The translations under genes were made by a program, and so were the position numbers. This document shows positions 24,301 to 37,772 of a DNA stretch of 64,000 nt, piece by piece. How positions within the stretch are numbered: position 1 is the first letter of the stretch; the number at the start of each line of letters is the position of its first letter. The notes beneath the pieces were generated by a model. That model was given only the letters and a program-made list of their open reading frames with translations. It was not told where the DNA came from and made no database searches. This stretch comes from Welwitschia mirabilis. Its lineage: Eukaryota; Gnetophyta; Gnetopsida; Welwitschiales. The DNA is taken from contig JBOZIK010000001.1 in NCBI GenBank assembly GCA_051453625.1, forward strand, positions 158,519,170-158,583,169, given 5' to 3'.

Positions 24301-26434
24301 TCTTAGCTAATTCTTTTGGGAAATGTTATGATGTCACTTAATTATCTTTAACTTAACTTATGTTTTTACTTTATGAAGTTTCCATAACTAGTACTCATTA
24401 CTTGGGATTTTTTTTTTAAGTAATAAAATTGGATTCACATAATCTTAATACATTCACATATCTATGAGCTTCGTTTTGAAGAAAAATGCCTTAGTTCTTG
24501 TATTTTTTTTAATGGTATGAGGTCTTGGATTTTTTAAGCATGTTTTTTCCTATTTTTTATCTTACTTTTTTACCTTCATCTTTAAGAGTATGTGGTTATG
24601 TGGGATTTATTTTTTTAAAAAGGAAAAAAAAGGAAAAATAAAGAATAATAACCATGATCTATTATATCTATTCTAAATACATGATCATTATGAAGTCTTA
24701 TCATACTAAGGTAAATTTTTCCAAAAGGAACCTTTAGTAGTACTGGTAGTCATGGGAACTCCACTAGGAGATTAGTTGGCCATGATACACGGGTTCTCAC
24801 TTCTTTGACTATGGTTGCACTCCCCTTATTATAGAAACTAGTAATAAACTTTGAGGCTATGGAATCAGTGGTATTCCTAGTATCATCAGAGATATTGCTT
24901 ATTTCTTAGACTCTTAATATTCTTACATTATCATTTTACTTTTGAGGATTAAGGTGTATTTTTAGGTCTGAGTAAGTGAGTTTATTTTTTCATAACTTTT
25001 ATTGATTAGAGCATTTGATATTTGATATTGTCATAATTACTACCTTATCAAGTGGAACTATGTGGAGCCAATGCATCTTGTCATGCATCATTACTTAGGT
25101 AACTTTATAATTTCTTCCAAGGGGATTTGCTAGGTTAGGATTTAGGAAAGTATGCTATCTTCTTCATGTTCCTAGATGTCTATTTTCATTATATTTTTAT
25201 TTAGTTATTTGATTAATTATTTCAAATTCATTTCCATACTTTATCATTATCATTTTAATGACCTTACCATTTAGTAGTTTCTTTGTCGTTATTTTCATTT
25301 TCACTTGTTTTATTTATCAATAAAAGTTGACTTTTTTGAGTAATTTGATTAGATGATGTTCTTTAACATACTTTTTATGATCATTTTTTAGTTAGACACA
25401 TTTGTTGAGTTTCTTTCATCATGCTTTAACCTACTTGATACATTTTCATCATCCTATTTTTCTCTTATTTCGAGATTTTCTCATTTCCAATCCTTATTCA
25501 TCGCAATTCTTTATCATTCTCCTCTTTTGGACTGTCTAATAATTTCTTGATACCTTAATGTTGATATTTGAGCCTAATGTTTTCAGCTAATATTTATACT
25601 TTTTGAACTTTTTTAAAGTCCTATTGTCCACCCTATTAGACAGCTATGCGGATGATAGTTTGATATTTTTTGAGAGTCATCCTAGGGTTGTCATTTGGAT
25701 GAGTCAAGCAGACAATAGTGTGATAAAACCATGACCCTTTTCCAAAATTTTTATTCATTCTAGTTTTATTTCTCTTTAGTCCTTTAGAGGTATTTATCAT
25801 GACAGGGCCTACCAGCACTTTGGACTTTTCACCTACTAGATTTGCATCCCATTTTGCTAGTTTTCAATAAAGTTTTTAAAATGAGGTATGTTTCTCTCTT
25901 CTTAGTTTTTTTATTTTTATTTTTCATTTCTCAGACTTTTAAAGTATAGTTTTTATGTATATCATTTATTTTTTTGAGCTCTTCAATTTTGTTTTATCGA
26001 TCTAATTTTCATTAAGCATTTTTCAAGATATTTGAATTTGTACATTTTATGAGGTAGAATTAGATTTTTATCTTTAAACCTTATTTTCTTTTACATCATT
26101 AGTCAAAGAATAGTGGTCCTTTTAGTAAATTGATCAATATGACAACTCCTATGCTTCTATTAAATTAGTTTTTTAATTTAAGTACTATGAATTTTCATCT
26201 CCTGTGGGGCTTATCTATTTTAATTTTTTGACTTAATTTCACATTTTTCACTATGTTTTTGCATAATTAGGTAATACAAGATATATTGATTTTCTTAAAG
26301 AAGGGTAGAACATATTTTTGTGATTTTTACACTAAAACTGATTTATGGGGTTTTTCAGAGGATTTTATGAGATACATTTTATTGATTTTTACTTTATAAT
26401 GCATGATGTACATTACTTTATTGTTAATTAGGTC
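24301..26434 (+). other. Element A region between integrase and accessory frame
   Basis: About 2.1 kb with no sustained frame. The first 0.6 kb is shared with A-prime (51.8-52.4 kb, minus strand). Copies of the gtcatttggatga / gatgatagtt motif occur near 25,650 and 25,690. Its function is unknown; in OTA elements long non-coding spacers at this place are common. Confidence 0.6.
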
Positions 26435-27660
26435 ATGCACAAGAGGCACAGATAGGTAGAGGTAGATCCTAAGCCATCAGAGTAGGAGATGAGCTAACTA
26501 GTGTCACCAGTGATTAAGCATGCAGAGCCTGTGCATCCATCACCTTGCTAAGCTCAATTCCTTTCTATTTAGATAGCCTCTATTCATGTCTAGAGGTATG
26601 TTGACAACTTCATAAGTAGAATTAAGCCAGAGGTCGACCATAGATTGATAGATATTTAACCTAAACAAATTATGGATGCACTTGGAGCATATTATACCTC
26701 ATAGATTAAGAAGTTTTATGATACTATGCATATTGAGTGGAGACTTGGCGCTCATGACCATCTGGTTAACATGATCATAGCTACTATTCATGGCCATAAG
26801 ATATTTATACTCCCTAGCCACGTCAACACAGTTAGTAAGTTAGGTTTCCTTAAGAGTACATACATTCACTTAGCTAGAGGTAGAGAGGAGCAATATGCTT
26901 ATGATGTAATATTAGACATGCCATTAGACATCACTAGAGATATGCAAGGAGTTTTGTTCATGCATTTATTACCTATGTATTAGATTTTTCATAGAGGATT
27001 ATTTCACAATATTAGTTCATCATTTCATAATAGTTATGCAATGGTGATGCATTTGCAAATGCTAGTAGTTTTTACGAAGAGGAATAAATAAACCTTCTTA
27101 CTTTCATTTGGAAGAGATTGAGGACTATAATTGAGGCTCAACACATTTAGACTCTGGGATATATATTTGTTTTCTCAGCTATCTCTAGATGCTTTAATAT
27201 ACCTGAGCCTGTGGACAAGTAGCAGCTCATGCATCTTTAGATATTAGTTTACTATTTATAGGGTATGGACATCTATATTTTAAGAAAGGTAGAAAGATCT
27301 CAAGTTCAAAGACCTATGATTGGCATGAAACTTGATCAAATATAGGCTCTCTTATTAGACATAGTATAGATCCTTCGAGAGACTATGAACTAAGGCTTCA
27401 TTAAGCTTTAGCAAAGGATCTCTATAGTTAAGAAAAGAGTACAATACACTAAGAAGCAACTAACAAATATGCATGATCAAGTATTATACATTAAGTGTGA
27501 AGTCATAGTAGACATCCCTGAAGTAGGCTTAGTGTAGGGAGATGATATCAAATGATCCACTATGATAGTTATTGGATAGTATTTTCTTGTAAATCTTGAG
27601 CATTCTCCACCTTCTCCACCTACACTTGAACCTATTACATATAATGAATTTATTCTCATA
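26435..27660 (+). pseudogene. Element A accessory frame downstream of integrase
   Basis: A decayed frame of about 400 codons in the position where some OTA elements carry an extra or env-like gene. From ATG at 26,435 one frame runs to about 27,110; eight early stops are all TAA or TAG where Gln would fit a single change, and 26,726-26,983 is fully open. A second frame continues to about 27,660, implying a frameshift. The readable core has IKKFYDTMHIEW followed about 20 residues later by IHGHKIFILPSHVNTVSKLG. I see no signal peptide or membrane span, so an envelope role is not supported. The layout (an F-Y-x-x-M element, then a short basic beta strand, then a helix) recalls the putative plant transposon protein domain found in plant elements; that is a guess. 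A-prime has no clear counterpart. Confidence 0.5.
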
Positions 27661-28186
27661 TAATGAGGGAAGTGAATTTTTGTATCTTATTATGCATCTT
27701 CCCTTTGTGGATTGTACTAAAAATGAATGATTTTATAGAGATATATATTTTTTTGAGTATCATTATTATTTCCACTTTTATTTTTAAAAAATTAAAGACA
27801 TCATTTATATATTATTGAGACATTTTATGATGGTGATTTTTTATGATAGACATAATTATTTTTATAATGTTATGCATCTTTAAGTGTAGGGCTAGTAATA
27901 TTAAAAGTGTTTCTAATGTTTGTTTCTCTAAAAAAATTTTCATAGGCTTCTTTTTTTTAAGAAAATTTTTAGCTTGTTGTCCCCTCCATCATTTAGATGA
28001 TGACTGCAATGATAGTTTGACCGCTTACTCTACATAGGTAAAATGCTTAGTTATCTTTTTTCACATTTCTTTCCTACATGATGATATTTCTAAGTTTATT
28101 TTATAGTTTTATGATTAATTTATCTTTAGTTAATTTGGCTTATAATTATAATTTTTCATCTAATTTTATTAGAGACTAATAAGACT

Positions 28187-28199
28187 AAGTAGGGGGATA
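28187..28199 (+). other. Element A polypurine tract
   Basis: aagtagggggata lies directly before the 3' LTR start at 28,200. It would have primed plus-strand synthesis. Confidence 0.8.
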
Positions 28200-29462
28200 T
28201 GTTACAATGTTAAATTATATGTCTTTGACAGGGTATTTTGAGTACTTTTATAGAAAATTAGAATGGTTTATGCTGAGTTTTGATAGTAATGAAGAGCTAA
28301 GGTAAATATCATGAAAACATGTAATCTTCATTACATTAAATAGAATTTTACGCAAATTAAAATATTTCCTATCTGAAGTAGAAATTCTATGATTAAAGAG
28401 GTTGACCTGATACAAGAAATAACTCTAAGAGTCCATTGTTCATTTTATCATCTAGACAATAACATGAATTACAAAAGAAATTATGCTAACTAGAATACTA
28501 ATTAAACCATACTGGTAGATGATGTGGATCCTGTATGATGTGGCATCATATCGTATATCATCTAAACTATAGACAGGATGAAACCTAAAAATAACAAACA
28601 TACCAAACTCCATTAAACTTATACAATGTGTCATGTTACCTTTGTGCACTATAAGGTTTCATTACATCTATTAGGATTTGTTGTTTTTAAAGTCTTGTTT
28701 ATAATAAATACCTTCTTTTCCCTTGACTATGACTTCATCTTCTTTAACATTAAAACTTCTTATGATATGAGATTGAAAGACATGAAATATATTCATTATT
28801 ATTGTAGAGAGACATCTTTGTTGGTGTTGGGCTATGTATCCTTCACTAAGGTGCTACTACTTTGTAACATAAATGTTGGTTTGCTTTTAATAAAAAAATT
28901 ATTTTCCTTTTTATATATTTTATTATGTGCATCTCCCTTATGGTTTATGTTTCTTATGATTTTGTGATAGCTTCATTTATAATATAGATCATGAGGACAA
29001 GCTTTGCTAAGATTGACACTATTAGTTTAGTTGCATTGTATTCATTTCATAGCTTAACATTGCATGTTTTCATGTTTCATTCAATGTTCCTAATAGCTTA
29101 AGTTGGTTAGGATTTAGTAACAGTTATCCTTGATTAATTTAGATTATATAAGACCAATCTCCATGATAGGTTGATTTGGTAATTAAATAGATATTTCATT
29201 TAGAATAGACTTGTATTTCATTTGCATAGTGTGTTCACTTTTCATTGTTCTTACATTATTGTTTATTTTGTTCTACTTAAAATAAAATACAAAAATCCTT
29301 TATTTGATATCAATTCTCTTTCTTCTTACCTATGCCTTCGATAGCTTATGACATTCAGGTCCACTCTTGTCTATATTAGTGTGTTTTATTTTGTAATATA
29401 TATTTATGATTAATAAAATTTAATAAAGGACATGAAAGATTTCATAAATATGCATCATAAAA
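28200..29462 (+). repeat. Element A 3' LTR
   Basis: About 1.26 kb beginning tgttacaatg and ending catcataaaa, aligned end to end with 16,471-17,617. It contains the recurring atcatctagacaataac and tatcatctaaactatag words near 28,449 and 28,556. A TATA-like atttttctt region is not clear enough to call a promoter. Confidence 0.9.
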
Positions 29463-30691
29463 ATTATATATCTTAAGTATGGACTTATATATTTTCCAAG
29501 ACATTTTTAGGTTACTTATCTAATCTCAGGAAACATTACAAAAGATGCCCTCATTCGATGTCAAAATACTAGCACCACTGTTTAGGACTACTAATGATGC
29601 CAACCTTTTCAAGCAAAACACCTTTATTGTTATGTTCCTGTCTTATCACAGAAAATTGAATTAAATGTAATTATAGACTTAATCAAATTATACCTCAAAA
29701 TTAACTTGCATTCTTAATGACATGTGGTAGTAATAATAATGGTACATCATAATGACATGTGGCATTATTAACTAGGATAATAGTAAAGACAAGTTGCTAT
29801 GATAGTAGTTAGTAGTAGAAGTAGCATCCAAGCGGCAATTGGTTGGCCTTGTCATAAAAATCTTTACCTAATAAAAAATGATAAACCATCCTATCTAATT
29901 CTATCCTTATGTAACTACTAACCTAATGCTACAAGCCAAGAGATTGTAACCACCCTCATCATCATCTCTTCCTCTAAAAGGGCCTTGAGTCCTTCATTAT
30001 ATTATCTTTATCTTTTTAAAAATTTAGAACATTGATGTGTTAGTTACAATGGACTTCTAATCAACTCTCTAAGGAGTTAGCTAGTCTTTGAGGATTACTT
30101 AAGGAGTTGTATCAGCATCCTTCTTTCATTGTTGTAAAGTGCTTCTTTTGTTAATGTATAAAGTTGTCTACTTTTAATTCAAAATCATGAGTCACATTAT
30201 ATTGGGAATGATTAGGTACAAACTTAACTATCAAGCTTTATTGCATGTGAGTGAACTCTTTAATCATTTAACATAAGTTTTCTAACTTTGTATATTTTTA
30301 TTACTTAAAATCTTTACCTTCTATTATTGTTTAAGATTGGAAAAGATTAAGTGATAACTGAGTTTACAATTCTTCACAAGGTAAATGAGATTATGTCACC
30401 ATCATAAATACTTAATAATTTTAAGTGTGTTATAGGAAAGCATTAGATAACATTGGAATGGGAAATTATTGGAGAATAAAATGGTAAAATATTTGAGCTA
30501 CCTTGTTTCTCTCTTTTCCTAAGTAGAAGTTTTAAAAATAGCTCTGAAACTATGCTTTTCTTTTTTCTTATAACTTATACTTAAGTTAAAGTTCATGCAA
30601 ACTTCTGAATACTACCCTAGTTATCCTAGTGAACATAATAATAGTGAGTGCAAACCTAGTTAAATCTATTTATTATAAAACAACAAATAAA
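29463..30691 (+). repeat. Element B 5' LTR, second part (begins with TSD attat)
   Basis: Positions 29,463-29,467 are the right copy of the A target duplication. The sequence then continues the B LTR exactly where 16,470 left off and matches 37,880-39,119 (shared words aaaagatg-cct-, caccact- and gtaactactaacctaatgct-like). It ends about 4 bp before the B primer site. Confidence 0.88.
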
Positions 30692-30694
30692 TTT

Positions 30695-30712
30695 TTGCAC
30701 TGTTGCTGGGAT
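30695..30712 (+). other. Element B primer-binding site (tRNA-Asp type)
   Basis: ttgcactgttgctgggat corresponds to tggcgccgttgccgggga with C-to-T and G-to-A changes plus two other changes, immediately after the LTR. OTA elements characteristically use tRNA-Asp. Confidence 0.75.
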
Positions 30713-31789
30713 AATGATAATGTGGTAGATCAAAAAAAAATTTAATTTTAGTGGTTGAAATTTGTTCTCTATAATGATATCCAAACTAGTAATATCTAAT
30801 CTTTACTTTGTGTGCTTTCTAGTGATTGACATTGGTTATTGTAATGATACCTAAACTAGTCCTATTTCAAGTTTGTATTTATTCTAATTTGTTTTTGTAC
30901 AGGTCTCATAGTGTATTTTTATAGGTTAATTAAGGAGTAAAATTTAAGAACTAAAAATTCTAATTTATGTTTCATCATTTCTATTATTTTCTATACCTTT
31001 GTGATTTCCTGTTCTATGAATTGACTCATTATAATACTAAAAATCTAAAAAAATTTCATGATTTCATTAAGAATTGGGACATAAAATGCTTTTTTTTAAA
31101 AAAAAATTTTAATGTACCCATTACTTTAAACATTTCATGAGAAAGTTATGAACTTCTATGTAAGACTTAAAACATTTTCTCAAATTCAAACTCATGCTAT
31201 TGCCTTTCCTGACTAGCAACATTGAATTTTATCCACTAGATTCTCTCTGTGTATTCACCTGAACTCTCTATGTAAAACTTGAAAACCTTTTATCTTGCAA
31301 TCTTTATAAAATCATTTTATGCATTAGTTGAAACTAGTCCAAACATATTATTGTATTCTTTAGATCAGTGACAAGTCTAGGAGATTAATTTGCAATGATA
31401 GAATGGACAACTTTAGTGATCCAAAAGTTATGCAACAAAATGAACACAATGATGATTCCCAAAATAAATAAGCTTCTTATTGTTAAAATAACCCAAACAT
31501 TAATCAATAAGATCTCTCATCTCAACAACAAGAAGAAGATCTTGATGACCTACTTAAAGGAGCAACATTTAACCTTAATCTAATTAACTAATTAACTGCC
31601 TATTGTTTTACCTAAGAAACAACCAAACAGTAAGCTACTACAATCAATGTTAACCAAATAAGGTAAACTCTATGTGATTATCTTTAATCATAATGCCTAG
31701 GAACACACTCTTGTATAGTGCTATTACCAATTAATCAAAAGCTAGAGTTTTAAACTTCTATCATATAACTTTTACTTCATTTCCATGAT

Positions 31790-33060
31790 CTAGAATTTGA
31801 AGAGCTATATCTCCACCTTAAGGGATTTGAATGTATCTTATCAACTGTTCCTCAATACTCAAATACATACAATGATCCTAGGCCTATCTTATTCCTAGTT
31901 TCCTTAAAGGAAAAAGAAAACAATTGGCTTTATACCCTCAAGTACTTGTTTATTAGATTATGATCCAACCTTAATAAGGCCTTCATCTTAAAAGCTTTTT
32001 TAAACTACAAAACAAAGGCCTTGAGAAAGGAAATAATGAACTTCTAGTAAAATACCACGAAACATTCTCTCAAATCTTAGAATGATTTAAGGACTTATTA
32101 CAAAAATACTCTTAATATGGATTTGAGCTAGAGAGCAATGTAAGCTTTTTCTACAATGAGTTATCCATGATTAATAGGCAATTGGTAGAGATAATGAGTC
32201 GAGGAAAATTTATTAGCATGCCTTTAAAGTGTAGCTAAAAGTTCTAAGGATTGGGAAAATCCTATTGAACCTTCAAGATTCCATCATTTCATCAGGTCTG
32301 CAAGCCTATTCAAAGTACCTAAAAATCTTTGAAATTAATAATAGAATAGATTAATTAGTGAGGAGATTAGAATCTTTAACTGTGTCATCCTCATCTTCAC
32401 CCATGATTAGTAAGCTTGAATGCCTAATTTGCCACATTAATATCCATAATATAGCCAAATATTCTTTCAATTCTTTCTTTCAAAACACTATTAATGAGTA
32501 AGTAGACATAGTATGACACTAATGGCAAAATCCAAAAAATGAATCTTACTCAATTACATATAGCCCTAGGTGGAGGAATCACCTCAATGTTTCTTAGAAA
32601 TAAGATAACTAAACTAATCAACCAAGAAATCAACTTTCATTATCATCCTCTCACTCTTTTTTATCTAATTACCAAAAACTATCTTCATCCATCCCTTTTT
32701 GAGGACTTGATAAGAAAGTTCATGGAAGCGCAAGTTCAACTTAATTGTAACCATAAATAATTATGGAAATAATGCTCCTCCTTACTAAACAATCCCAAAT
32801 AGAACAGAAATATATTATGCAAGTACTTAAAAAACTTTAGTAAATGCAAACTCAAACCCTTTCTACCCTAAAGCAAACAGAAATAGACAAACTTCCCATG
32901 CGTACTCAACTAAATCCAAATGGATCTAGGTTTACTAAAAGGGTAAAACACTTAGAAGAAACTAATCTCACATACCTTAGAAGTGGAAAATACTTAGAAA
33001 ATATACCCATGAAAAATAAAACTAAGAAAATATTAATTCCCATATAAATAAGGAAAAGGA
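31790..33060 (+). pseudogene. Element B gag
   Basis: Athila-type capsid precursor. Readable blocks: FKDLLQKYS then FELESNVSFFYNEL and RGKFISMPL near 32,090-32,230 (family: FKxLLRRCPHHG, TFYNGL and GGSxM motifs); the frame 32,539-32,760 with SLFEDLIRKFMEAQ near its end (family: SLExLLKxFM); and the frame 32,844-33,047 with EIDKLPMRTQLNP and TYLRSGKYLE (family: AVTLRSGKxL), the strongest Athila mark. I found no zinc knuckle, which is usual for Athila gags. Many stops and shifts. Confidence 0.8.
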
Positions 33061-33109
33061 TAAAAATGAAAAACCACAACCTATATATAAAGAATCCTTA
33101 TCTATTCTA

Positions 33110-33860
33110 AATAACTTAGGAAGTACAATATAATGCAAAAACAATTAGAGGATCTAGAAACTTTTAAGAAAGTTAAGATAAACATCCCTCTTCTAGAAGC
33201 CATTAGCTAGGTGCTTTCTTATGCAAAATTCCTTAAAGATACATGCACTGTGAAAAGATGCATGAATGTAAAGATCAAAGCCTTCTTAGCATAACAAATG
33301 AGTGTAATCCTATATAATTAATTTCCATTTAAATACAAAGACCCTATATGCCCTACACTCATAATCACCATAAAAAATAACTAACTTAACTAAGCCTTAT
33401 TAGATTAAGAAGCTAGTATAAACTTGCTTTCCTATGAAACCTAGAAAGAATTATGCTTGAAAGGGATTAAGAATACAAAATTCTAACTCTAGTTAGCTAA
33501 TAATCCTGTAAAAATACCATTAGAATTTATAGAGGACATCATTGATAGGATTGATAATTATTACTTCCTGGTAGATTTTGTAGTTTTGGACATGGATAAT
33601 ACATCAAAAAAATCAGTGCTTATCAGTTTAGGAAGACCTTTTCTAGCAACTTCAAATTCCTTAATTAATTGTAGGAATGGATTCATGAAAATTTCCTTCA
33701 ATAATATGATCATAGAACTAAATATTTTCAATGCCATGAAGTTGTTATCAAAAGATGAAGGGGTAGAATGTGTGGATAGGATAATAATCCTTTTTAAAAA
33801 CCAAGAATCTACTTCTCATGCTTCTAAAAATAATGATGTTAACTTCCCTTAAAACTCATA
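33110..33860 (+). pseudogene. Element B aspartic protease
   Basis: Upstream words KINIPLLEAI and YAKFLKD (33,180-33,240) are the Athila linker. The active site near 33,400-33,430 has decayed to ALLD-EASINLL, with a stop inside and the catalytic Gly changed to Glu (family: DLGASIN). The C-terminal frame 33,586-33,852 is open and reads ISLGRPFLATSNSLINCRNG, with an intact LGRPFL motif. It would have processed the polyprotein. Confidence 0.85.
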
Positions 33861-34129
33861 TCCTATCACTTAGAATAAAATTGACCTTGAACCTATGCCT
33901 TTACCAAATGATATCAAATATGATTTTTTAGTGGACAATTCCACCTTTTCTATACTCAACAATTCTTTCTTAACCTTATTTCAAGAAGCCTAATTTCTAA
34001 ATCTTTTAAGGAATAATAAGCAAGAAATAGAATGAACTCTTTTAGACATTAGGGGAATTGATCCTATCATTTAAATACATCATATTTACTTAGAAGAGAA
34101 TGCTAAGCCATAAAGAGAAGCCTAAAGAT

Positions 34130-34850
34130 AAATAGAACCAACCTTAAAAGAGGTGGTTAAAAATAAGGTAATTAAGCTTTTGGATAATGGAATTATCTAT
34201 CCCATCTCATATAGAAAATGAGTGATTCCAACTTAAACTATAGTAAAGAAAGCCAGAATTATGCTAATCCCAAATAAAAATAATAAACTAATCCCTACTA
34301 GAGTGGTAGTAAAATGGAGGATGCCAACTATTAAAAATTAAACATTGTCTTTAGAAAGAATCTTTTTCTTTTTCTTTTATTTGATCAAATCTTAGGATAA
34401 CTTACAGGGCATCCATTTACTATTTCTTATATGTGTTCATAAGATATAATCAAATTGAAATTACCCCTAAAGACTAAGATAAAACTACATTCACCTGTTC
34501 TTATAGAACATCTACCTATAAAATAATATCTTCTAAGTTATGCAATGCACCTGTCACTTTTCAATGTTGCATGATTGGGACTTTCTTTATATTATTAGAT
34601 TTAGGTATCAAAAATTCTATGGATAAATTATTAGTCTACAAAACCTCTTTTAACCACTATTTTTATAACTTAGAACTTGTCCTTAAGCAATGTATTAAAA
34701 AATGCCTTGTGCTTAACTACAAAAAATGCCACTATATGGTTAGCTAAGGCATAGTATTAGGACACATCATATCTAAAGAAGGAATCCAGGTGGATCCTCT
34801 AAAACTTTCTCTAATCATACACTGCAAGCTTCTCAAAAGCAAAAAGACAT
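34130..34850 (+). pseudogene. Element B reverse transcriptase
   Basis: The start reads LKEVVKNKVIKLLDNGIIYP near 34,145-34,205, then a stop-broken stretch with VKKARIMLIPN and the Athila insert NNKLIPTRVVVKWRM near 34,280-34,325. The middle part is out of frame and poor (an FQCCM-like word near 34,560 and a YKKCHYM word near 34,720). The catalytic xxDD region is not recognisable, so the domain is thoroughly inactivated. The LIPTR insert separates this element from A. Confidence 0.8.
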
Positions 34851-35450
34851 TAGATCTTTCCTAAGATATGTAGGATATTATAGAAGGTTCATAAAGGATT
34901 TTAGCTAACTCTCTAAATCATTACATGATCTCTTAAGTAAAAAGACTGCTTTCAACTACAATCTTGTGTATCAATAAATTTTTAAATAACTTAAGAAAAA
35001 ATCAACTTCCATCCCCATCATTTAATCACCTAATTGGAATTTTCCTTTTAAACATATATGAAATGCTATTGATTATATAGTTAAAGCTATTATAGGATAA
35101 AGAATAGATAAAAAGCCAATTGTAATCTATTATACTAGTAAAATATTGAGTGATAATTAGTTAAACTACATTGTTATAGAGAAAGGGTTACTAGTCATAG
35201 TTTTTACCTTTGAAAAATTTAGGCAATATCTTTTAGGGTCTAAGATAATTATCTGTATATATCATTCAATCCTTAGATACCTTTTTCTAAAAAAGGATTT
35301 AAAACAAAATTGATTACATGGATCATCCTTCTATAAGAGCTTGACTTGGAGATTAAAGATAAAAGGGATTTAATAACATAGTTATAGATCGTATTTTATA
35401 AATAAATTAAGAGAATTTGTGAATATCCCTTTCCATTAATAACACATTTC
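34851..35450 (+). pseudogene. Element B RNase H
   Basis: Begins after the thumb motif IRSFLRYVGYYRRFIKDF near 34,850-34,905 (family: RxFLGHxGFYRRFIKDFS). The RNase H words are NYIVIEKGLLVIVFTFEKF near 35,168-35,220 and RQYLLGSKIII near 35,222-35,255, followed by a decayed ADHLSR region. Stops interrupt it throughout. Confidence 0.8.
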
Positions 35451-35499
35451 CTAATTAACATCTCTCTTTAGTTATGAAAACATCTTGGTTCATTGATAT

Positions 35500-36430
35500 A
35501 GCAAACTACTTAGACTCTAAGATCATTCCTTTTCACTAGATTCTTAGTGGTAAAAATAGACTCTTAATCCATGTTAAATACATCTTTTGAAATACTCCTT
35601 ACCTTTTTAAGTATTATATAGACCAAATTATCTATAAATGTATGTTTCAAATTGAAATACATAACATTCTTAAGCCTTATCATTCTAAGGCTCATGTGCA
35701 TCACTACTCAACCAAAAAAAGTGCTAAGTCTTTCATTCTGGTTTCTATTAGCCATCCATTTTAAAAGACTCCTAACTTTACTACAAATCACATGATAATT
35801 TCTAAAAACTAGGAAGTATTTCATGAAGGAACATAATACCTCTAAATCCAATTCTCATTGTTGGATTGTTTGATATTTCAGAAATTGATTTTAAGGCCCT
35901 TATCCACCCTTAAATGAGTATTAATAGATTCTCATCTGTATTAATTATGTAACAAAATGAGTTAAGACATGTGAATATGGAACAATGATTAAATAGTGAT
36001 AAAATCGTTAATGCAATTTGGCTATCCTTGAGTTTTAACTAGCAATGGAGGAATAAATTTTTACAATAGAATATTTAAAAAAGTTTTACTAAATACAAGG
36101 TTGCTTAAAAAGTAGTAATGCTTACCACCCCCAAACTAATAACCAAGTTAAGGTTATGAATAAGGAAATTAAGAAGATTCTGAAAAAGTTAATGGGTTTT
36201 TTATGCCAAAGGATGAAAAATTTTCATAATCAAAACATCCTTAGGAAAATGTTTTAAGAGAGGGAACTAGTTTTTCTCTATAACTTATAATTACATCTTT
36301 TTTTAGGCAAACTAATAGCTAAGTGGAAAGTTACATTCTTAATAAGAAAGGTTTTACCTAATGGAATGTTTCTCATTAAAAATCTCAAACATCATCAATA
36401 ATTCAAGGTCAATGGGCATTACCTTAAAAT
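35500..36430 (+). pseudogene. Element B integrase
   Basis: The core is patchy: an INFYNRIFKKVLLNT word near 36,050-36,100 (family: THFxNxxFxxLLxKY), then NAYHPQTNNQVKVMNKEIKK in another frame near 36,118-36,177, the decayed form of the PYHPQTxGQxExxNREIK block. The C-terminal part is recognisable only as KTS and LLG-like words up to about 36,420. At least two frameshifts. Confidence 0.7.
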
Positions 36431-37762
36431 TACCATCCATCTATTCTAGTGACTTATGAATTCATGATACTTACTAATCTAGTTTAATGGCCTTAAATAA
36501 AATAATAATAATAAGTAATCTTGTTATTAATTAAGTAATAGTCGAGATTAAATTTACTTATGAGTTTTTAAGAAAGAGTTATGCTTATTTTAAATGTGAT
36601 GATTAAGAGCACATTTACTTAAAATTTCTAATTTTAGTCAAACTTAGTTAAAAAGGTTGGATATGCATTTGTATATATTATTTAAGTCTAAAGCCTTTGA
36701 TGGAGATAAGATTTATCTTCATTATGCTATTAAGCCAATGACCCTCTGATGTGCATAAAAATATGAATATGAGAAGATGAACAAAAGAAAAATTAATATC
36801 TCTTATCATAACACACACATTATTAATCACTTAATCGGATTTAGTTAACTACATTAGGGCTATGGATGCTCACTAACAATGCAGCCCTAACAATCAAATT
36901 ATGACATAATCAACTACATTGGGACTATAAATACTTAGTAGCAATGCAACATTGATTTCTAAATAAAACAACATGCTTAACTCTTTTAGTAAAAAATGTC
37001 ATAACACTAGATGCTTAATTTAATTCAAAAGATTAGACTAAGGACATATACACTAGTAGAAATGAAAAATAAAGGAACAAAAAAAGGTGGAAGTCAGAGT
37101 NNNNNNNNNNATTTTCTTTAACTATTATACTTAGCATTTTCAATAATTTATTAAATTCATGTAAGTTATTCAATTTCTACTATGCTTAGTTAATGTTAAC
37201 ATCTGCTAAAAAAAATGCAAAAACATAATAAAGGTCACGAACTTAAGCTGGTTCACTTAGTCATTCATCAATTTATGGTTTAGTCCTTTAATTCATTTTC
37301 ATTTTCCATCTCCATCAACCCTTGTACCTCATCATAATTTTTATGAAAAATAATTCATAAAGCATTAACCATTTTTATTAATTAACCTTTTACTTAGTAT
37401 CATTTCACATTATAATCTTTTCCTTTTCATAGATTAGCTACATTGCTTTTCATGATTTTTAATAAAATAACTCATCAACATTATTATAAGGTTATGTTAT
37501 AAAATGACTTAAATGTTTTTAACCATATAACTTTGAGGATAAAGTTTAGTTTTGATTAGGAGGTATAGCATCTGGCTTTTATATTGAAATTTTTCATCTA
37601 GATTTTACATCAAAATTTTTAGTTTTAATTTCTTAATTATAGAAATATGATTATGAAATTGTTTAAATTTATATAATTGACACACCTAAGAACTTTTAAA
37701 TTTAAAAATATTTTCTTATTTAATCATTTACTAACATTTTACTAAATAACTAGTAAGTCTAG
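36431..37762 (+). other. Element B tail between integrase and 3' LTR
   Basis: About 1.3 kb with no sustained frame and a 10-N gap at 37,101-37,110. Some Athila elements carry an env-like frame here; I see no remnant of one. Confidence 0.6.
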
Positions 37763-37772
37763 TTAGGGGGTT
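37763..37772 (+). other. Element B polypurine tract
   Basis: ttagggggtt immediately precedes the 3' LTR start tgttaaatg at 37,773. The G run is the conserved core. Confidence 0.6.

Larger units (their letters stand above)
16471..29462 (+). mobile_element. Element A: 13-kb OTA (Tat-like) Ty3/gypsy element
   Basis: A full-length but dead LTR retrotransposon: 5' LTR, tRNA-Asp primer site, gag, protease, reverse transcriptase, RNase H, integrase, a decayed accessory frame, a polypurine tract and 3' LTR, flanked by the perfect duplication attat. The reverse transcriptase lacks the LIPTR insert typical of Athila, so I place it on the Tat side of the OTA group. The two LTRs differ at roughly a fifth to a quarter of positions by eye, so the insertion is old. 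A 579-N gap interrupts integrase. The same family occurs inverted at 49,543-60,375. Confidence 0.9.

Noticed and set aside
26435-27660. Calling the accessory frame an envelope gene
   Set aside because: The visible sequence has no signal peptide, no transmembrane helix and no glycoprotein-like cysteine pattern.
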